From NCBI RefSeq assembly GCF_024137965.1, contig NZ_CP099975.1:2356001-2420000 (forward strand): a stretch of 64,000 nt of DNA. The letters run 5' to 3'. Numbering within the stretch: the stretch's first letter is position 1; each line of letters starts with the position of its first letter. The position numbers and the translations under genes are program-made. The notes beneath the pieces are model-generated. The model was not told the DNA's origin, searched no databases, and saw nothing but the letters and a program-made list of their open reading frames with translations. Below are positions 51,785 through 61,448 of this stretch, piece by piece. Source of the stretch: Halomonas sp. Y3 (lineage in GTDB: Bacteria > Pseudomonadota > Gammaproteobacteria > Pseudomonadales > Halomonadaceae).

Positions 51785-52753
51785 TCAGATAGCGTTGCGC
51801 AGCCCCAGCTCGTAGGGGTGAGGGTCCAGATAGGTCTGGCGGCGAATATACTCGGAGCCGTGGCGCTTGAGGTAGTGGCTGAGCAGGCGGATCGGCACCG
51901 CCAGATGCACGTGGCCCTGGCGGTACTCCTCGATGGCGGCGAGCAGGTCCTGGCGGGTCTCGGCGTCCAGGGCCTCCTTGAGGTAGCCGAAGACGTGCAT
52001 CAGGGCGTTGGTGTGGGTCTTGCGGGTGGCCGGCCGCGCCAGGGCCGTCATGAAGCGCTGCAGGTAGTGGGCCATGGCCTCCTCCAGGGGCAGCCCGCTG
52101 GACTCCGCCAGGTAGCGCCCCAGCTCGCGGTAGGCCTCCACATGGTGGGCCATCAGCAGGTACTTCTGGCGGCTGTGGAACTGCAGCAGCTCGTGGTAGC
52201 TGGGGTGGGCTTCCACCTGGCGCTTCCAGTCGTCGAGGGCATAGACCCGGGTGATGAAGTTCTCGCGCAGCACCGCATCGTTCATGCGCGCCTCCTCCTC
52301 CAGGGGCAGGGTCGGGAAGTGGCGCTTCAGGGCCCGCACGAAGGCGCCGGCATCCGAGTGGCTGGGCATGCCGTTCTCACCGTAGACCTTGACCCGCTCC
52401 AGGCCGCAGCTGGGCGAGCCCTTCATCAGGATGAAGCCGCGCAGGTGGCGATGCGCCTCGATAAAGGCCCGGCTCACCTCCTCGAGCCCCTCGGTGACGT
52501 CGAGGGTCGCGTCCACGGTGCCCACCACCCTGGGCTCCTCCCCCGGGGCGCCCACCAGGCGGATCGGTTCCCTGGGCACGCCGAGGCCGGCCTCAAGCTC
52601 GGGGCAGAAGGGCTCGAAGGCGAAGCGCTCAGCGAGTACCTCCAGGCAGTAGCGCGACCGCTTGTGGCCGCCGTTGTAGCGCACCTGCTCCCCCATCAGA
52701 CAGGCGCTGATGCCCACCGGAATCCCCGCCCGGCTTGCCACCGTCTCACTCAT
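51785..52753 (-). CDS. TudS-like (DUF523) domain fused to DUF1722, YbgA-like
   Basis: In the 322-residue protein, residues 1-150 form a DUF523 domain with cysteines in ISACLMGEQVRYNGGHKRS, FEPFCPELEAGLGVPREPI and LMKGSPSCGLERVKVYG. The family includes TudS, a [4Fe-4S] thiouracil/thiouridine desulfidase, and the three cysteines match the cluster ligands. Residues about 195-310 are DUF1722 (HPSYHELLQFHSRQKYLLMA, KTHTNALMHVFGYLKEAL), a common partner domain. The start at 52753 is at the conserved N-terminus; the longer frame to 53062 is an artefact. It is divergent from the small gene at 52817, with TGTGTTATAAC in the 63-bp gap as a possible -10. Confidence 0.9.
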   Translation of the reverse strand: MSETVASRAGIPVGISACLMGEQVRYNGGHKRSRYCLEVLAERFAFEPFCPELEAGLGVPREPIRLVGAPGEEPRVVGTVDATLDVTEGLEEVSRAFIEAHRHLRGFILMKGSPSCGLERVKVYGENGMPSHSDAGAFVRALKRHFPTLPLEEEARMNDAVLRENFITRVYALDDWKRQVEAHPSYHELLQFHSRQKYLLMAHHVEAYRELGRYLAESSGLPLEEAMAHYLQRFMTALARPATRKTHTNALMHVFGYLKEALDAETRQDLLAAIEEYRQGHVHLAVPIRLLSHYLKRHGSEYIRRQTYLDPHPYELGLRNAI

Positions 52754-52816
52754 TCCTTTCTTCTCCTGTGTTATAACCCCCTCGACGTCACCATCAACAG
52801 CTATAGGGAGGGGGCC

Positions 52817-53140
52817 ATGGGCCGCTTCGTCGTAACTCTCGCACTGCTCGCCGCCCTCGTCTACGGCGGGCTCCACTGGTACTACGGCCACGCCGCCGAA
52901 CGGGCCATCGAGGAACAGCTGGAGGCCCGGGGCCTCGACGCCGTGGAGCTGGAGGGGGTCGACTACGGCTGGCTGGCACCGGTCAGCCGGGAGGCGCGGA
53001 TCACCGCCCGGGTACGCTACCGCGGCGCCTCGGCCAGCCTGGATATCCGGGTGGTGGGTCACCCGCTGTTCGACGACGAGGTGCGCCTGGAGCTCGACGG
53101 CCTGCAGGCCCTCAGGCTCAGCATCGGCCTGGGTGGCTGA
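52817..53140 (+). CDS. Small membrane-anchored protein, function unknown
   Basis: The 107-residue protein starts MGRFVVTLALLAALVYGGLH, a signal anchor, and continues with WYYGHAAERAIEEQLEARGL and VRYRGASASLDIRVVGHPLF. The mature part has the strand pattern of a small periplasmic LEA/AsmA-like fragment, but no family is recognisable. The GGGAGGGGGCC sequence just before the ATG gives a strong ribosome-binding site. It is divergent from the TudS-like gene and 104 bp before the parvulin gene. The long open frame around it (from 50513) is an antisense shadow. Confidence 0.7.
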   Translation: MGRFVVTLALLAALVYGGLHWYYGHAAERAIEEQLEARGLDAVELEGVDYGWLAPVSREARITARVRYRGASASLDIRVVGHPLFDDEVRLELDGLQALRLSIGLGG

Positions 53141-53244
53141 GGCCGGCCAGCGAGCATGCTATGCTCGCTTCTTCACTCTTCACTCACTCATTCAGGGGCC
53201 GGCAGAGTCGCCGGCCTTCACTGCAACACTCTCGGGAGAGATCC

Positions 53245-53523
53245 ATGGCCAGGGCAACCGCGCGTCATATTCTGGTAAGCAGCAAGGAAAAGTGTGAGGC
53301 CTTGAAGGCCGAGATCGAGGGCGGCCGCGACTTCGCCGAGGTGGCCCGCGAACACTCTAGCTGCCCCTCCGGCCGCCAGGGTGGCGATCTGGGCAGCTTC
53401 GGCCCGGGCCAGATGGTCCGCGAGTTCGACGAGGTGGTCTTCTCCGGCGAGCTCAACAAGGTGCACGGGCCGGTGAAGACCCAGTTCGGCTTCCACCTGC
53501 TCGAGATCACCAGTCGCAGCTGA
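53245..53523 (+). CDS. ppiC: Parvulin-type peptidyl-prolyl cis-trans isomerase (PpiC)
   Basis: The 92-residue single-domain parvulin has ARATARHILVSSKEKCEALK, the histidine-histidine core region, and FAEVAREHSSCPSGRQGGDLGSFGPGQMVREFDEVVF in part, plus HGPVKTQFGFHLLEITSRS. No signal peptide is present, so it is cytoplasmic like E. coli PpiC, which is of the same length. It catalyses proline isomerisation in folding proteins. GGGAGAG lies eight bases upstream of the ATG at 53245; a strong terminator follows. Confidence 0.93.
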   Translation: MARATARHILVSSKEKCEALKAEIEGGRDFAEVAREHSSCPSGRQGGDLGSFGPGQMVREFDEVVFSGELNKVHGPVKTQFGFHLLEITSRS

Positions 53524-53545
53524 TCCCGTCTCGAGGCCGAACCCG

Positions 53546-53579
53546 AAAGCCGCGCATGGCCGTCATGCGCGGCTTTCTT
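53546..53579 (+). terminator. Intrinsic terminator after ppiC
   Basis: A perfect 13-bp stem (AAAGCCGCGCATG 53546-53558, CATGCGCGGCTTT 53564-53576) with loop GCCGT is followed by CTTGT. It lies 23 bases past the stop codon. Confidence 0.88.
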
Positions 53580-53587
53580 GTACCATA

Positions 53588-53630
53588 CCTGTATCAAGAC
53601 CAGCCCTGTATCAAGACCATCCCCGTATCA
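53588..53630 (+). repeat. 17-bp tandem repeats (CCTGTATCAAGACCA) before the ABC export genes
   Basis: CCTGTATCAAGACCA occurs at 53588-53602 and again at 53605-53619. A third, partial unit at the same 17-bp spacing (53622-53630, CCCGTATCA) follows. The block lies between the ppiC terminator and the ABC ATPase start. It could be a slippage product or a regulator-binding array. Confidence 0.8.
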
Positions 53631-53682
53631 GGCGGCCCACCTCTCGGGGGCAGGCCCGCCGCTTCGCGACCAGGAGGCCCAC

Positions 53683-54623
<941 letters not shown>

Positions 54624-54627
<4 letters not shown>

Positions 54628-55385
54628 ACCTGAACGCCGTCAAGACCCTCTACCAGGCCGAGATGGCTCGCAGCCTGCGCACCGTGCTGCAGAGCGTCGT
54701 CTCGCCGGTGATCTCCACCTCGCTCTACTTCGTGGTGTTTGGCGCGGCCATTGGCACCCGCATCAGCGAGGTGAACGGCGTGAGCTACGGTGCCTTTATC
54801 GTACCGGGGCTGATCATGCTGCTGCTGCTCACCCAGAGCGTCTCCAACGCCTCCTTCGGTATCTTCTTCCCGCGCTTCTCGGGCACTATCTACGAGGTGC
54901 TCTCGGCGCCGATGTCCTACCGGGAGATCGTCATGGGCTATGTGGGGGCGGCGGCCACCAAGTCCATCATTCTCGGGCTGATCGTGCTGGCCACCGCCCG
55001 GCTCTTCGTGCCCTACAGCATCGAGCACCCGCTGATGATGGTGCTCTTCCTGGTGCTTACCGCCCTCACCTTCAGCCTGCTGGGTTTCATCATCGGCATC
55101 TGGGCCGACGGCTTCGAGAAGCTGCAGCTGGTGCCGCTGCTGGTGATCACTCCCCTCACCTTCCTCGGCGGCACCTTCTACTCCATCGACATGCTGCCCC
55201 CCTTCTGGCAGGCGGTGACTCTGGCCAATCCGGTGGTCTACCTGGTCAGCGGTTTCCGCTGGAGCTTCTACGGCATCGGCGACGTCAGCCCGGTGGTGAG
55301 CCTCGTCGTGATCACCCTCTTCCTGGCCGCGGCGCTGGCAGTGGTAGAACGCATCTTCCGCACCGGGTACCGGCTCAAGCCGTGA
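54624..55385 (+). CDS. yadH: ABC-2-type export permease, YadH-like
   Basis: The 253-residue inner-membrane protein has six hydrophobic helices of the ABC-2 permease fold. Conserved segments include [60 protein letters not shown] (the coupling-helix region), [20 protein letters not shown] and [20 protein letters not shown]. Length and motifs match E. coli YadH and NodJ-like exporters. The start overlaps the ATPase gene by four bases. It is convergent with the exported-protein gene at 55404, with 18 bp between stops. Confidence 0.92.
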
Positions 55386-55403
55386 ACCCTCGGCACTTCG
55401 CCG

Positions 55404-56030
55404 TCAGCGCGCCGCCTGGGCGCGCACGGCGTCGAGGTCCCAGGCCCTGAGCAGCGCCACGGCCGGATCCGACGTTTCCAGCCCCTGGCCATTGACCTGC
55501 ATCAGGATGCGACCGTCCATCAGGAAGGAGACCTCGGCGTTGCCGCGCTCCGGCTCCCACTTGACCAGCGCCGACTCCCGCCCGATGCGAATGCGCTCCA
55601 TGTTGGGCTGGGCGGCCACCATGGCAGGGTTGTTGAACAGGGCCGACATGGCCTGAATCATGGGGTTGTCGATCATCAGCTGGGCCTTGAGCCGGCCGCT
55701 CCCCTCCTCCTGACGATACTCACGCTCCAGGGTGGTACCGCCGGCGCCGAACATCGCCGCCGCACCGCCGCCTCCGCCACTTGAGGCCACCTCGCCGGCG
55801 CTCCAGCCTTCGGGGGGCTCGGGGAAGGTGTCGGCGATGCGCCCGGACATCAGCTTGCGAATATCGTTGATGGCGAACTCCAGCTCGGTGATCGCCGCGC
55901 CGTACTCCTGCTCCTGATAGAGCTCCAGGCCCAGCTCGATCTGCTCGGTGACATCATCCGCCTGAGCGCTCAAGGCCCCCATGGAAAGAAATAGTGCTCC
56001 CACCGTGCATACTCCAATGCCGCGCTTCAT
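55404..56030 (-). CDS. Exported protein of unknown function with Gly-rich segment
   Basis: The 208-residue protein has a signal peptide (MKRGIGVCTVGALFLSMGAL, cleavage after AQA). A helical region like the start of a TPR (VTEQIELGLELYQEQEYGAA, ITELEFAINDIRKLMSGRIA), a glycine/serine-rich stretch (ASSGGGGGAAAMFGAGG) and a beta-rich C-terminus (AEVSFLMDGRILMQVNGQGL) follow. I recognise no named family, though such proteins occur beside membrane and OmpA-like genes. The start at 56030 is set by the signal peptide. It is the most distal of four envelope genes on this strand, 123 bp from the next. Confidence 0.75.
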   Translation of the reverse strand: MKRGIGVCTVGALFLSMGALSAQADDVTEQIELGLELYQEQEYGAAITELEFAINDIRKLMSGRIADTFPEPPEGWSAGEVASSGGGGGAAAMFGAGGTTLEREYRQEEGSGRLKAQLMIDNPMIQAMSALFNNPAMVAAQPNMERIRIGRESALVKWEPERGNAEVSFLMDGRILMQVNGQGLETSDPAVALLRAWDLDAVRAQAAR

Positions 56031-56153
56031 GACCGCGCCCTCCTCGTGATGGAACCTTCTTGGCTCCGGCTCCTGCAGCATAGCAGCGCCCCGACCCTCG
56101 GTGGCGCTGCCTCCCCCTCTGACGTCCTGTTCTGCTCTCGCGATCTGCACGGC

Positions 56154-57134
56154 TCAGCTCCGCGACTCGGCCGCAGGAGTCGGAGCCTCTTCCTGGCTGC
56201 CGGTGGCTTTCTCCTTGAGGGTGCGGAACTTCTTCGACATGCCGTCCAGCTTCGCCTCCCATTCGGGGTCAGGGGTCTGGCCTTCGATGGTCTTGAAGTA
56301 GGCCTGCATCATGCAGGTGATGGCGAAGGGCTCGAGCACCGCCACCTTGACGCTCCAGGCGAACAGCAGCGCCACCACCACGCCGGTAGCCGACCAGCCA
56401 CCGGGGATCAGGTAGGCCACCAGGGCCGCCGGCGCCAGCATCACCAGAAAGATCACGAAGGAGAGCCCGTAGACGATCAGCGCCAGCCAGGCGGCGTTCT
56501 TGAACATCGGCTTGAGGTTCTGGCCGTAGAGCACCAGGCCGTCGCGGGAGGCGCCCCAGGGGTTGTCGGCCCGGGTGCGGAAGCTGTAGGCGAGAATCAC
56601 CTCGTCGATAAAGCCCACGGCAATACGCAGGAACATCTGCACTACGCGCAGGAACTGCTGCGCCCCGGGAAACGGCAGCAGGCGAAAGACGCTGCGCACC
56701 AGTCCGGTCAGGGCCTTCAGCACGCCCTTGATCAGCTGGTCCACAGCGAACAGGGCGCTGGCCTGACCGAAGCGCTCCTTGACCGAGGCGGTGGCGTGCT
56801 GGATCTGGCTGCGCCCGTGGGGCAGCGACTGCCCCTCGAGCAGCTCCACCAGCACGGCGATGTGTCCCGCCTTGACCATATAGAGCAGATACTCGCGCAG
56901 CACGTACATGATCACGCCGACGATGCCGAAGCCGATGGCACCGCCCCAGAAGGTGGTAGCCGCCCGGAAGCCTTCATCGCCGAAGCCGCCGATGCCCCAG
57001 CCGACGCCGGCGCCTACGCCGGTCATTAGCACATAGGCCAGCGCGACGCCGAAGTAGACCGCCAGCCGGAAGAGCAGAAAGGGCATTGTCTTGACCATCA
57101 GCCCCACCGACTGACCGATACGAAAGTCCCACAT
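56154..57134 (-). CDS. Polytopic membrane protein, function unknown
   Basis: The 326-residue inner-membrane protein has about seven hydrophobic helices: PFLLFRLAVYFGVALAYVLM, FWGGAIGFGIVGVIMYVLRE, IKGVLKALTGLVRSVFRLLP, WLALIVYGLSFVIFLVMLAP and others. A central amphipathic part (HGRSQIQHATASVKERFGQA) and a charged C-terminal tail (KKFRTLKEKATGSQEEAPTP) follow. No known transporter or enzyme motif is visible. The start MWDFRIGQSVGLM at 57134 is preceded by GGGGGA; the frame extension adds a poorly hydrophobic 13 residues. It lies between the WD40-like gene and the exported-protein gene. Confidence 0.78.
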   Translation of the reverse strand: MWDFRIGQSVGLMVKTMPFLLFRLAVYFGVALAYVLMTGVGAGVGWGIGGFGDEGFRAATTFWGGAIGFGIVGVIMYVLREYLLYMVKAGHIAVLVELLEGQSLPHGRSQIQHATASVKERFGQASALFAVDQLIKGVLKALTGLVRSVFRLLPFPGAQQFLRVVQMFLRIAVGFIDEVILAYSFRTRADNPWGASRDGLVLYGQNLKPMFKNAAWLALIVYGLSFVIFLVMLAPAALVAYLIPGGWSATGVVVALLFAWSVKVAVLEPFAITCMMQAYFKTIEGQTPDPEWEAKLDGMSKKFRTLKEKATGSQEEAPTPAAESRS

Positions 57135-57238
57135 GGGTCCCCCTATGGCATGACCAGGTAATCCGATAGGCACAGGCTAGACGCAGATCGGTCCGGCGGC
57201 CCCCTTCATCCAAACGGGGCCACGACCACGCGAAACCA

Positions 57239-58339
57239 CTAGATGCAAAGCTGAGTGGTCCACTCCTCCGGCTCGGTGGGGCCACGCCAGCACTGGTGCT
57301 TGCGCTCCACCCGCACCAGCTCCCAGAGGCTTTCCTCCCGCGGCTCGAAGGTGAGCCGGTAGCGCCAGGCCCGCAGGGCATCGTCCTTCAGGTTGCTCAG
57401 GGTCAACATGACGCGCACCTCCCCCGACTCCAGCATCCGCTGCTCGATCTGCTCCACGGTCACGGGGTTGGGCAGCTCCCGGCTGTAGTGCTCACGCGCC
57501 AGGGTCACGGGATCTCGCGCGACGGTCTCGCCGGGAAGATCAAGCTCCAGGTATTCCGTCGCGGTCTCGCCGGCCGGTTCAGCCGAGGCATCCTGCTCGT
57601 CGGTCTCCCGCCGCCAGACGCGCACAATGGGGGCGGGATAGGTGGCCGGCCGGCCCGCCCAGGCAAGATGTTCGCCCGCCTCACTCAGGGCGAGCGCATG
57701 GGCAGGCCCCTGCCGCGGCATGGGCAGCTCGTCGGCCGCCGCTTCGGCGGCGCTCGCGGTCAGGAGCCCCTCGGGGATCTGCTCGGCACGTTCGACCGCC
57801 TCGCCGGTCGCCAGGGAGTAGCGCTGGGCATCCCGGCCGCAGGCCGCCCAGACGCTCTCGCCATCGGCCGTGAAAGCGACCTCCCGGCATCCCAGGCTGC
57901 CCGCCAGGGAGTGCAGCAGCTTTCCCGTTGCCGGGTCCCAGAGCTTGAGCGACGCCTTCGGCACCACGCCGGGATTCCAGCTGGTGCTTGCCAGAACGCT
58001 GCCATCGGGGCTGAAGGCCAGGCCGGTGACGGGAAGCGTCCACTCCACCTCCGGGGAGCGGTGGCCGTCCAGCTGCCGTATCAGCCTGCCGGAGGCCACC
58101 TCCCACACCTTCAGGGTCGACTCCTCGGCGCTGGCCAGTCGCGTACCGTCGGGAGAGAGCGCCAGCTGTGTCGCGCTCTCCTCAAGCTCCAGCTCATGCT
58201 GGATGTCGGCGGCCTGCCAGCCCGCCGCCGTGGCGCCCTGGGCCAGGGCCGGCAGGATACCTGCCACCAAGCCCAGGGCGATGGCGTGTCGCCCCGCTCC
58301 CTGCCGAGCCCAAGCGTCAAGTCGCTCTCGAAACACCAT
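57239..58339 (-). CDS. Exported WD40/YVTN-like beta-propeller protein
   Basis: In the 366-residue protein, a signal-like hydrophobic segment (HAIALGLVAGILPALAQGAT) precedes at least three WD40-type repeats: ATQLALSPDGTRLASAEEST with LKVWEVASGRLIRQLDGH; VTGLAFSPDGSVLASTSWNP with LKLWDPATGKLLHSLAGS; and REVAFTADGESVWAACGRDA. The C-terminal 130 residues are not propeller-like and have a cysteine pair (HQCWRG, TQLC). With only three to four clear repeats, a full propeller would need an oligomer or degenerate blades. It lies 21 bp downstream of the OmpA-like gene, so it is co-transcribed and probably periplasmic. Confidence 0.82.
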   Translation of the reverse strand: MVFRERLDAWARQGAGRHAIALGLVAGILPALAQGATAAGWQAADIQHELELEESATQLALSPDGTRLASAEESTLKVWEVASGRLIRQLDGHRSPEVEWTLPVTGLAFSPDGSVLASTSWNPGVVPKASLKLWDPATGKLLHSLAGSLGCREVAFTADGESVWAACGRDAQRYSLATGEAVERAEQIPEGLLTASAAEAAADELPMPRQGPAHALALSEAGEHLAWAGRPATYPAPIVRVWRRETDEQDASAEPAGETATEYLELDLPGETVARDPVTLAREHYSRELPNPVTVEQIEQRMLESGEVRVMLTLSNLKDDALRAWRYRLTFEPREESLWELVRVERKHQCWRGPTEPEEWTTQLCI

Positions 58340-58360
58340 TTTCTTCAGCTCCCGTGGCGC

Positions 58361-59332
58361 TCACTGCGCCATCTGCACCAGTTCCACCCGGCGATTACGA
58401 CTGCGACCCTCTTCGGTCAGGTTGGTGGTGATTGGGGCCATCATGCCGGCCCCTGCCGCCTGCAGCCTGTCGCCTGAAATGCCGTGCTGATTCGTCAGGT
58501 GGTCCATTACCGAGGTGGCACGCGCCATCGACAGCTGGACGTTGTAGTCGTAGCTGCCGGTATTGTCGGTGTGGCCGACCACCAGCAGATGCAGGTCGGC
58601 GCGCTCCTGCATCAAGTCTGAAATGGTGGCAAGCGCATCGGCAGAGTCGGGCAGGATCTCGGCGCTGTCATGCTCGAACAGAATGTCCTGCACCGCCACT
58701 CGGCCATCTTCCATCAGGCCGGACGCCATCTCGTCTGCGGTGAGGGGCCGATGGTCCATGGCGGTCTCCATCTCTTCGGCTGTGACCACCGTCATGGAGA
58801 CGGCCGCGCCGTCCACCCGGCGGGCGTTGAAGGCGGCGATACCCGCGAGCACCGTGCCGTCGGCCGAACGCACCGCGAGATAGCGGATGTCGCGATTCCC
58901 GGACGCAAAGTGACAGCAGCTGCGCGCACCACGTTCAAAGAGGCCGGCATTGTTGAAAAAGAGCCTTCCCGTCCCCCCGGAGAGCTCATCGTTGGAAGCC
59001 GCATAGAGCACCTCAAAGCCCCGCTCCTCCAGCGCTTGCCGATAGTTGCGCTTGACCTGGAGCGGGGTGATATTGGGATTATCAAAGGTATAGCTCAGCG
59101 ACAGCACTTCGCCTTCCAGGCTCTCCATGCTCTCGATCCCGTCACCGTCGTAAGGGCCGGTGGGGATGCTGACCCGATCATATTCGCTTCGGTCGAAGTG
59201 GACGATGCTGGAGCCGGCAACGCGGGGAATCTCCGCGTGATCATAGGCGCCGTCGATATCTGCCTGGGCGACAACGAGAAACGATGTCGTCAATAGCGCG
59301 GTGGATGCCAGGGTCAAACGCTTTTTACGCAT
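58361..59332 (-). CDS. OmpA-family protein with novel N-terminal domain
   Basis: The 323-residue protein has a signal peptide (MRKKRLTLASTALLTTSFLV, cleavage after AQA). A ~180-residue N-terminal region (LSLSYTFDNPNITPLQVKRN, YRQALEERGFEVLYAASNDE) follows, resembling domains where a self-associated partner is read from lipoprotein-like folds. The C-terminal OmpA peptidoglycan-binding domain starts at about 205: VQDILFEHDSAEILPDSADA, VVGHTDNTGSYDYNVQLSMA, RATSVMDHLTNQHG and EEGRSRNRRVELV. No beta barrel is evident, so it is a soluble OmpA-domain protein tethered to the cell wall. First gene of the four-gene envelope cluster; its promoter lies in the 185-bp divergent gap with the sensor operon. 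Confidence 0.9.
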   Translation of the reverse strand: MRKKRLTLASTALLTTSFLVVAQADIDGAYDHAEIPRVAGSSIVHFDRSEYDRVSIPTGPYDGDGIESMESLEGEVLSLSYTFDNPNITPLQVKRNYRQALEERGFEVLYAASNDELSGGTGRLFFNNAGLFERGARSCCHFASGNRDIRYLAVRSADGTVLAGIAAFNARRVDGAAVSMTVVTAEEMETAMDHRPLTADEMASGLMEDGRVAVQDILFEHDSAEILPDSADALATISDLMQERADLHLLVVGHTDNTGSYDYNVQLSMARATSVMDHLTNQHGISGDRLQAAGAGMMAPITTNLTEEGRSRNRRVELVQMAQ

Positions 59333-59472
59333 GGCAGGGCCTCTATATCAACGACTCATCGGCGGGCATATCGCCTTCAAGGCTAGTTCACTCTCGTGAG
59401 CCCGACCCCGTTCGTTTGCAGGGGGACAGAAAAAGCCTGCCAGACCAAGATGAAAGGTGAAGAGTACGCAGC

Positions 59473-59517
59473 ATGGACTATGGTGAGACTGGCCAATACG
59501 ACGATGAGGAGGCTTAG
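59473..59517 (+). other. Possible 14-residue leader frame ahead of the sensor operon
   Basis: ATG at 59473 opens MDYGETGQYDDEEA and stops at TAG 59515-59517, directly before the ATG of the next gene. The GAGGAGG ribosome-binding site of that gene lies inside it. It might couple translation, or be fortuitous. Confidence 0.3.
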
Positions 59518-60021
59518 ATGCCGAGACGCCAACTGCTATGGCTCGCTCTCCTGCTGCTGCCCATCGCCCAGGCAGCGGCCTCCCCTCTTGCGGCCCCTGA
59601 AGGCCCCCCTTTGCTCAAGGTGAGCGGTAACATCAGCCACACCAACAAGGCCAACGCGGCCCACCTCGACCGCGCCATGCTGGCGGCGCTGCCCCGCCAT
59701 GAGCTCGAGACCTCCACTTCGGTGACCGACGGCGTCAACCGCTTCGAGGGCTTTCTGATGCGCGATCTGCTGGAGAAGCTCGGCGCCGAGGGAGAGACCG
59801 CCGCCGCGATCGCCCTCAACGACTATCTGATCGAGATTCCCATAGCGGACTTTCACGACTACGACGTGCTGGTGGCCGACACCATGGACGGCGAGGCGCT
59901 GACGCCTCGGGACAAGGGCCCGCTGTGGATCGTCTACCCCCGGGACGACCACCGTGAGCTGCAGGACATCCGCTATGACTATCGCTGGGTCTGGCAGCTG
60001 TATCGTCTCGAGATTCAGTGA
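59518..60021 (+). CDS. Exported molybdopterin-oxidoreductase-fold protein, sensor partner
   Basis: The 167-residue protein has a signal peptide (MPRRQLLWLALLLLPIAQAA). The mature part resembles the small sulfite-oxidase-like molybdopterin-binding fold: LLKVSGNISHTNKANAAHLD, LPRHELETSTSVTDGVNRFE, GFLMRDLLEKLGAEGETAAA and KGPLWIVYPRDD with YRWVWQLYRLEIQ. It is shorter than the enzymes and lacks the molybdenum-ligand cysteine, so it probably binds a ligand rather than catalyses. Its stop overlaps the histidine kinase start (TGATG), suggesting that it is a periplasmic accessory sensor for that kinase. Confidence 0.82.
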   Translation: MPRRQLLWLALLLLPIAQAAASPLAAPEGPPLLKVSGNISHTNKANAAHLDRAMLAALPRHELETSTSVTDGVNRFEGFLMRDLLEKLGAEGETAAAIALNDYLIEIPIADFHDYDVLVADTMDGEALTPRDKGPLWIVYPRDDHRELQDIRYDYRWVWQLYRLEIQ

Positions 60022-61448
60022 TGTCCTCGGGCCGTCCCGCCTATGTGCTCCCGGGAGTGGCGATCCTGGCCTTCGTCGCCTTCCTGAGCTTCGCCCTGTT
60101 TCGTCTCTTCCTGATCGAAGAGGACATGCGCGACAACGTCGACGAGAACATGCTGTGGGTGACGACCCAGGCCCAGGTGGCCAGCCATCGCTTCGAGCAG
60201 GCCGTCAGCCGCCAGGCGCTCGGCCACCCCCACGACTCGCCCTCGCTGCGGCTCGACGTCCTGTTCAGCCGCCTGATGCTGATGGATGAGGGGCCCCAGC
60301 GCCGCTACCTGCGCCGGGTCGACCTCGAGGCGCCCCTGGACGATGTCCTGGCACGCCTCGAGGCCATCGACGCCCTGATGCAGCCGCCGGCAGAAGGTGT
60401 TGCCGAGCGCGCCCGGGCCATTCAGCGCGAGCTCGACCCGCTGATGACGGGACTCAACCGTATCGCCACCGGTGTGATGAAGGAGGAGTGGGAGGCCACC
60501 GGCGCCCGCCTCGACCGCTATCACGCCAGCCTCCTGCAGGTAATTGCCGCGGCGGTAGGCATCCTGATCTGTGGCCTGCTGCTGACCAGCCTGCTGATCC
60601 ACGCCCTGCGCCAGCGGCGCACGGCTCAGCGGGATCTGATGGCCCACCGCGACCACCTGGAAGAGGAGGTCGAGCGTCATATCGGTCGCTACCGGCAGAC
60701 CGCCGAGGCGCTGGCCCGCTCGCTGAAGCGCGAAAAGGGGGTCAGCGAGTTCTACCGCAGCTTCGCCGGCATGGTCTCCCACCAGTTTCGCACGCCCCTG
60801 GCGGTGATCGATTCGGGGCTGCAGCGGCTGATTCGCCGTCACGACGACATGCCGCCGGCACAGCGCCTGGAGCGCTATCACCGGCTCCGCGAAGCGGTGG
60901 CACAGATGACGCGCCTGGTGGAGAGCTCCCTGACCGCGGCACGCCTCGACGGCGACCAGGTGGAGTCGCGCCCCGCCGCCTGCAGCCTCACCGACCTGGT
61001 GGCGCAGGCGTGCCGCCTCCAGCGGGAAGCCCACGGCGAAGCGCGTCTCCAGGTGTCGGAACCGCAGGCGCCGCTGGAGGCCTGGTGCGATCGCAGCCTG
61101 GTGGAGCAGATCCTGGCCAACCTGCTCTCCAATGCGCTCAAGTATTCCCCCGCGGCTGAACCGGTCAGGGTGCAGCTGGGCGCCGAGGGTGCCAGGGTCT
61201 ATTGCCGCATCGAGGACCACGGCATCGGCATCCCCGACGAGGAGCTGCCGCGCCTTTTCGAACGCTTCTTTCGCTCGAGCAACGCCCGGGGGATCTCGGG
61301 CCTCGGCCTGGGCCTGAACATCGCACGCCACCTGGCCCGGCTCCAGGGCGGCGACGTCACGGTGTCTTCCGTGGAAGGCGAAGGCACCACCTTCACCCTC
61401 TGGCTGCCCGCCGCGACCGGGAGGAATCAGGATGTGGAACCCAGCTGA
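60021..61448 (+). CDS. Sensor histidine kinase
   Basis: In the 475-residue inner-membrane kinase, helix 1 (about 10-30) and helix 2 (about 172-193) enclose a ~140-residue periplasmic sensor region of helical character (VDENMLWVTTQAQVASHRFE, QAVSRQALGH). A coiled coil (205-245) leads to the H-box MVSHQFRTPL with phospho-acceptor H254. The N-box LANLLSNALKYSP and ATP-binding DHGIGIPDEELPRLFERFFR and GLGLGLNIARHL follow. The ATG at 60021 is preferred to the GTG three bases earlier. It overlaps the molybdopterin-fold gene upstream and the response-regulator gene downstream (17 bases). Confidence 0.92.
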   Translation: MSSGRPAYVLPGVAILAFVAFLSFALFRLFLIEEDMRDNVDENMLWVTTQAQVASHRFEQAVSRQALGHPHDSPSLRLDVLFSRLMLMDEGPQRRYLRRVDLEAPLDDVLARLEAIDALMQPPAEGVAERARAIQRELDPLMTGLNRIATGVMKEEWEATGARLDRYHASLLQVIAAAVGILICGLLLTSLLIHALRQRRTAQRDLMAHRDHLEEEVERHIGRYRQTAEALARSLKREKGVSEFYRSFAGMVSHQFRTPLAVIDSGLQRLIRRHDDMPPAQRLERYHRLREAVAQMTRLVESSLTAARLDGDQVESRPAACSLTDLVAQACRLQREAHGEARLQVSEPQAPLEAWCDRSLVEQILANLLSNALKYSPAAEPVRVQLGAEGARVYCRIEDHGIGIPDEELPRLFERFFRSSNARGISGLGLGLNIARHLARLQGGDVTVSSVEGEGTTFTLWLPAATGRNQDVEPS

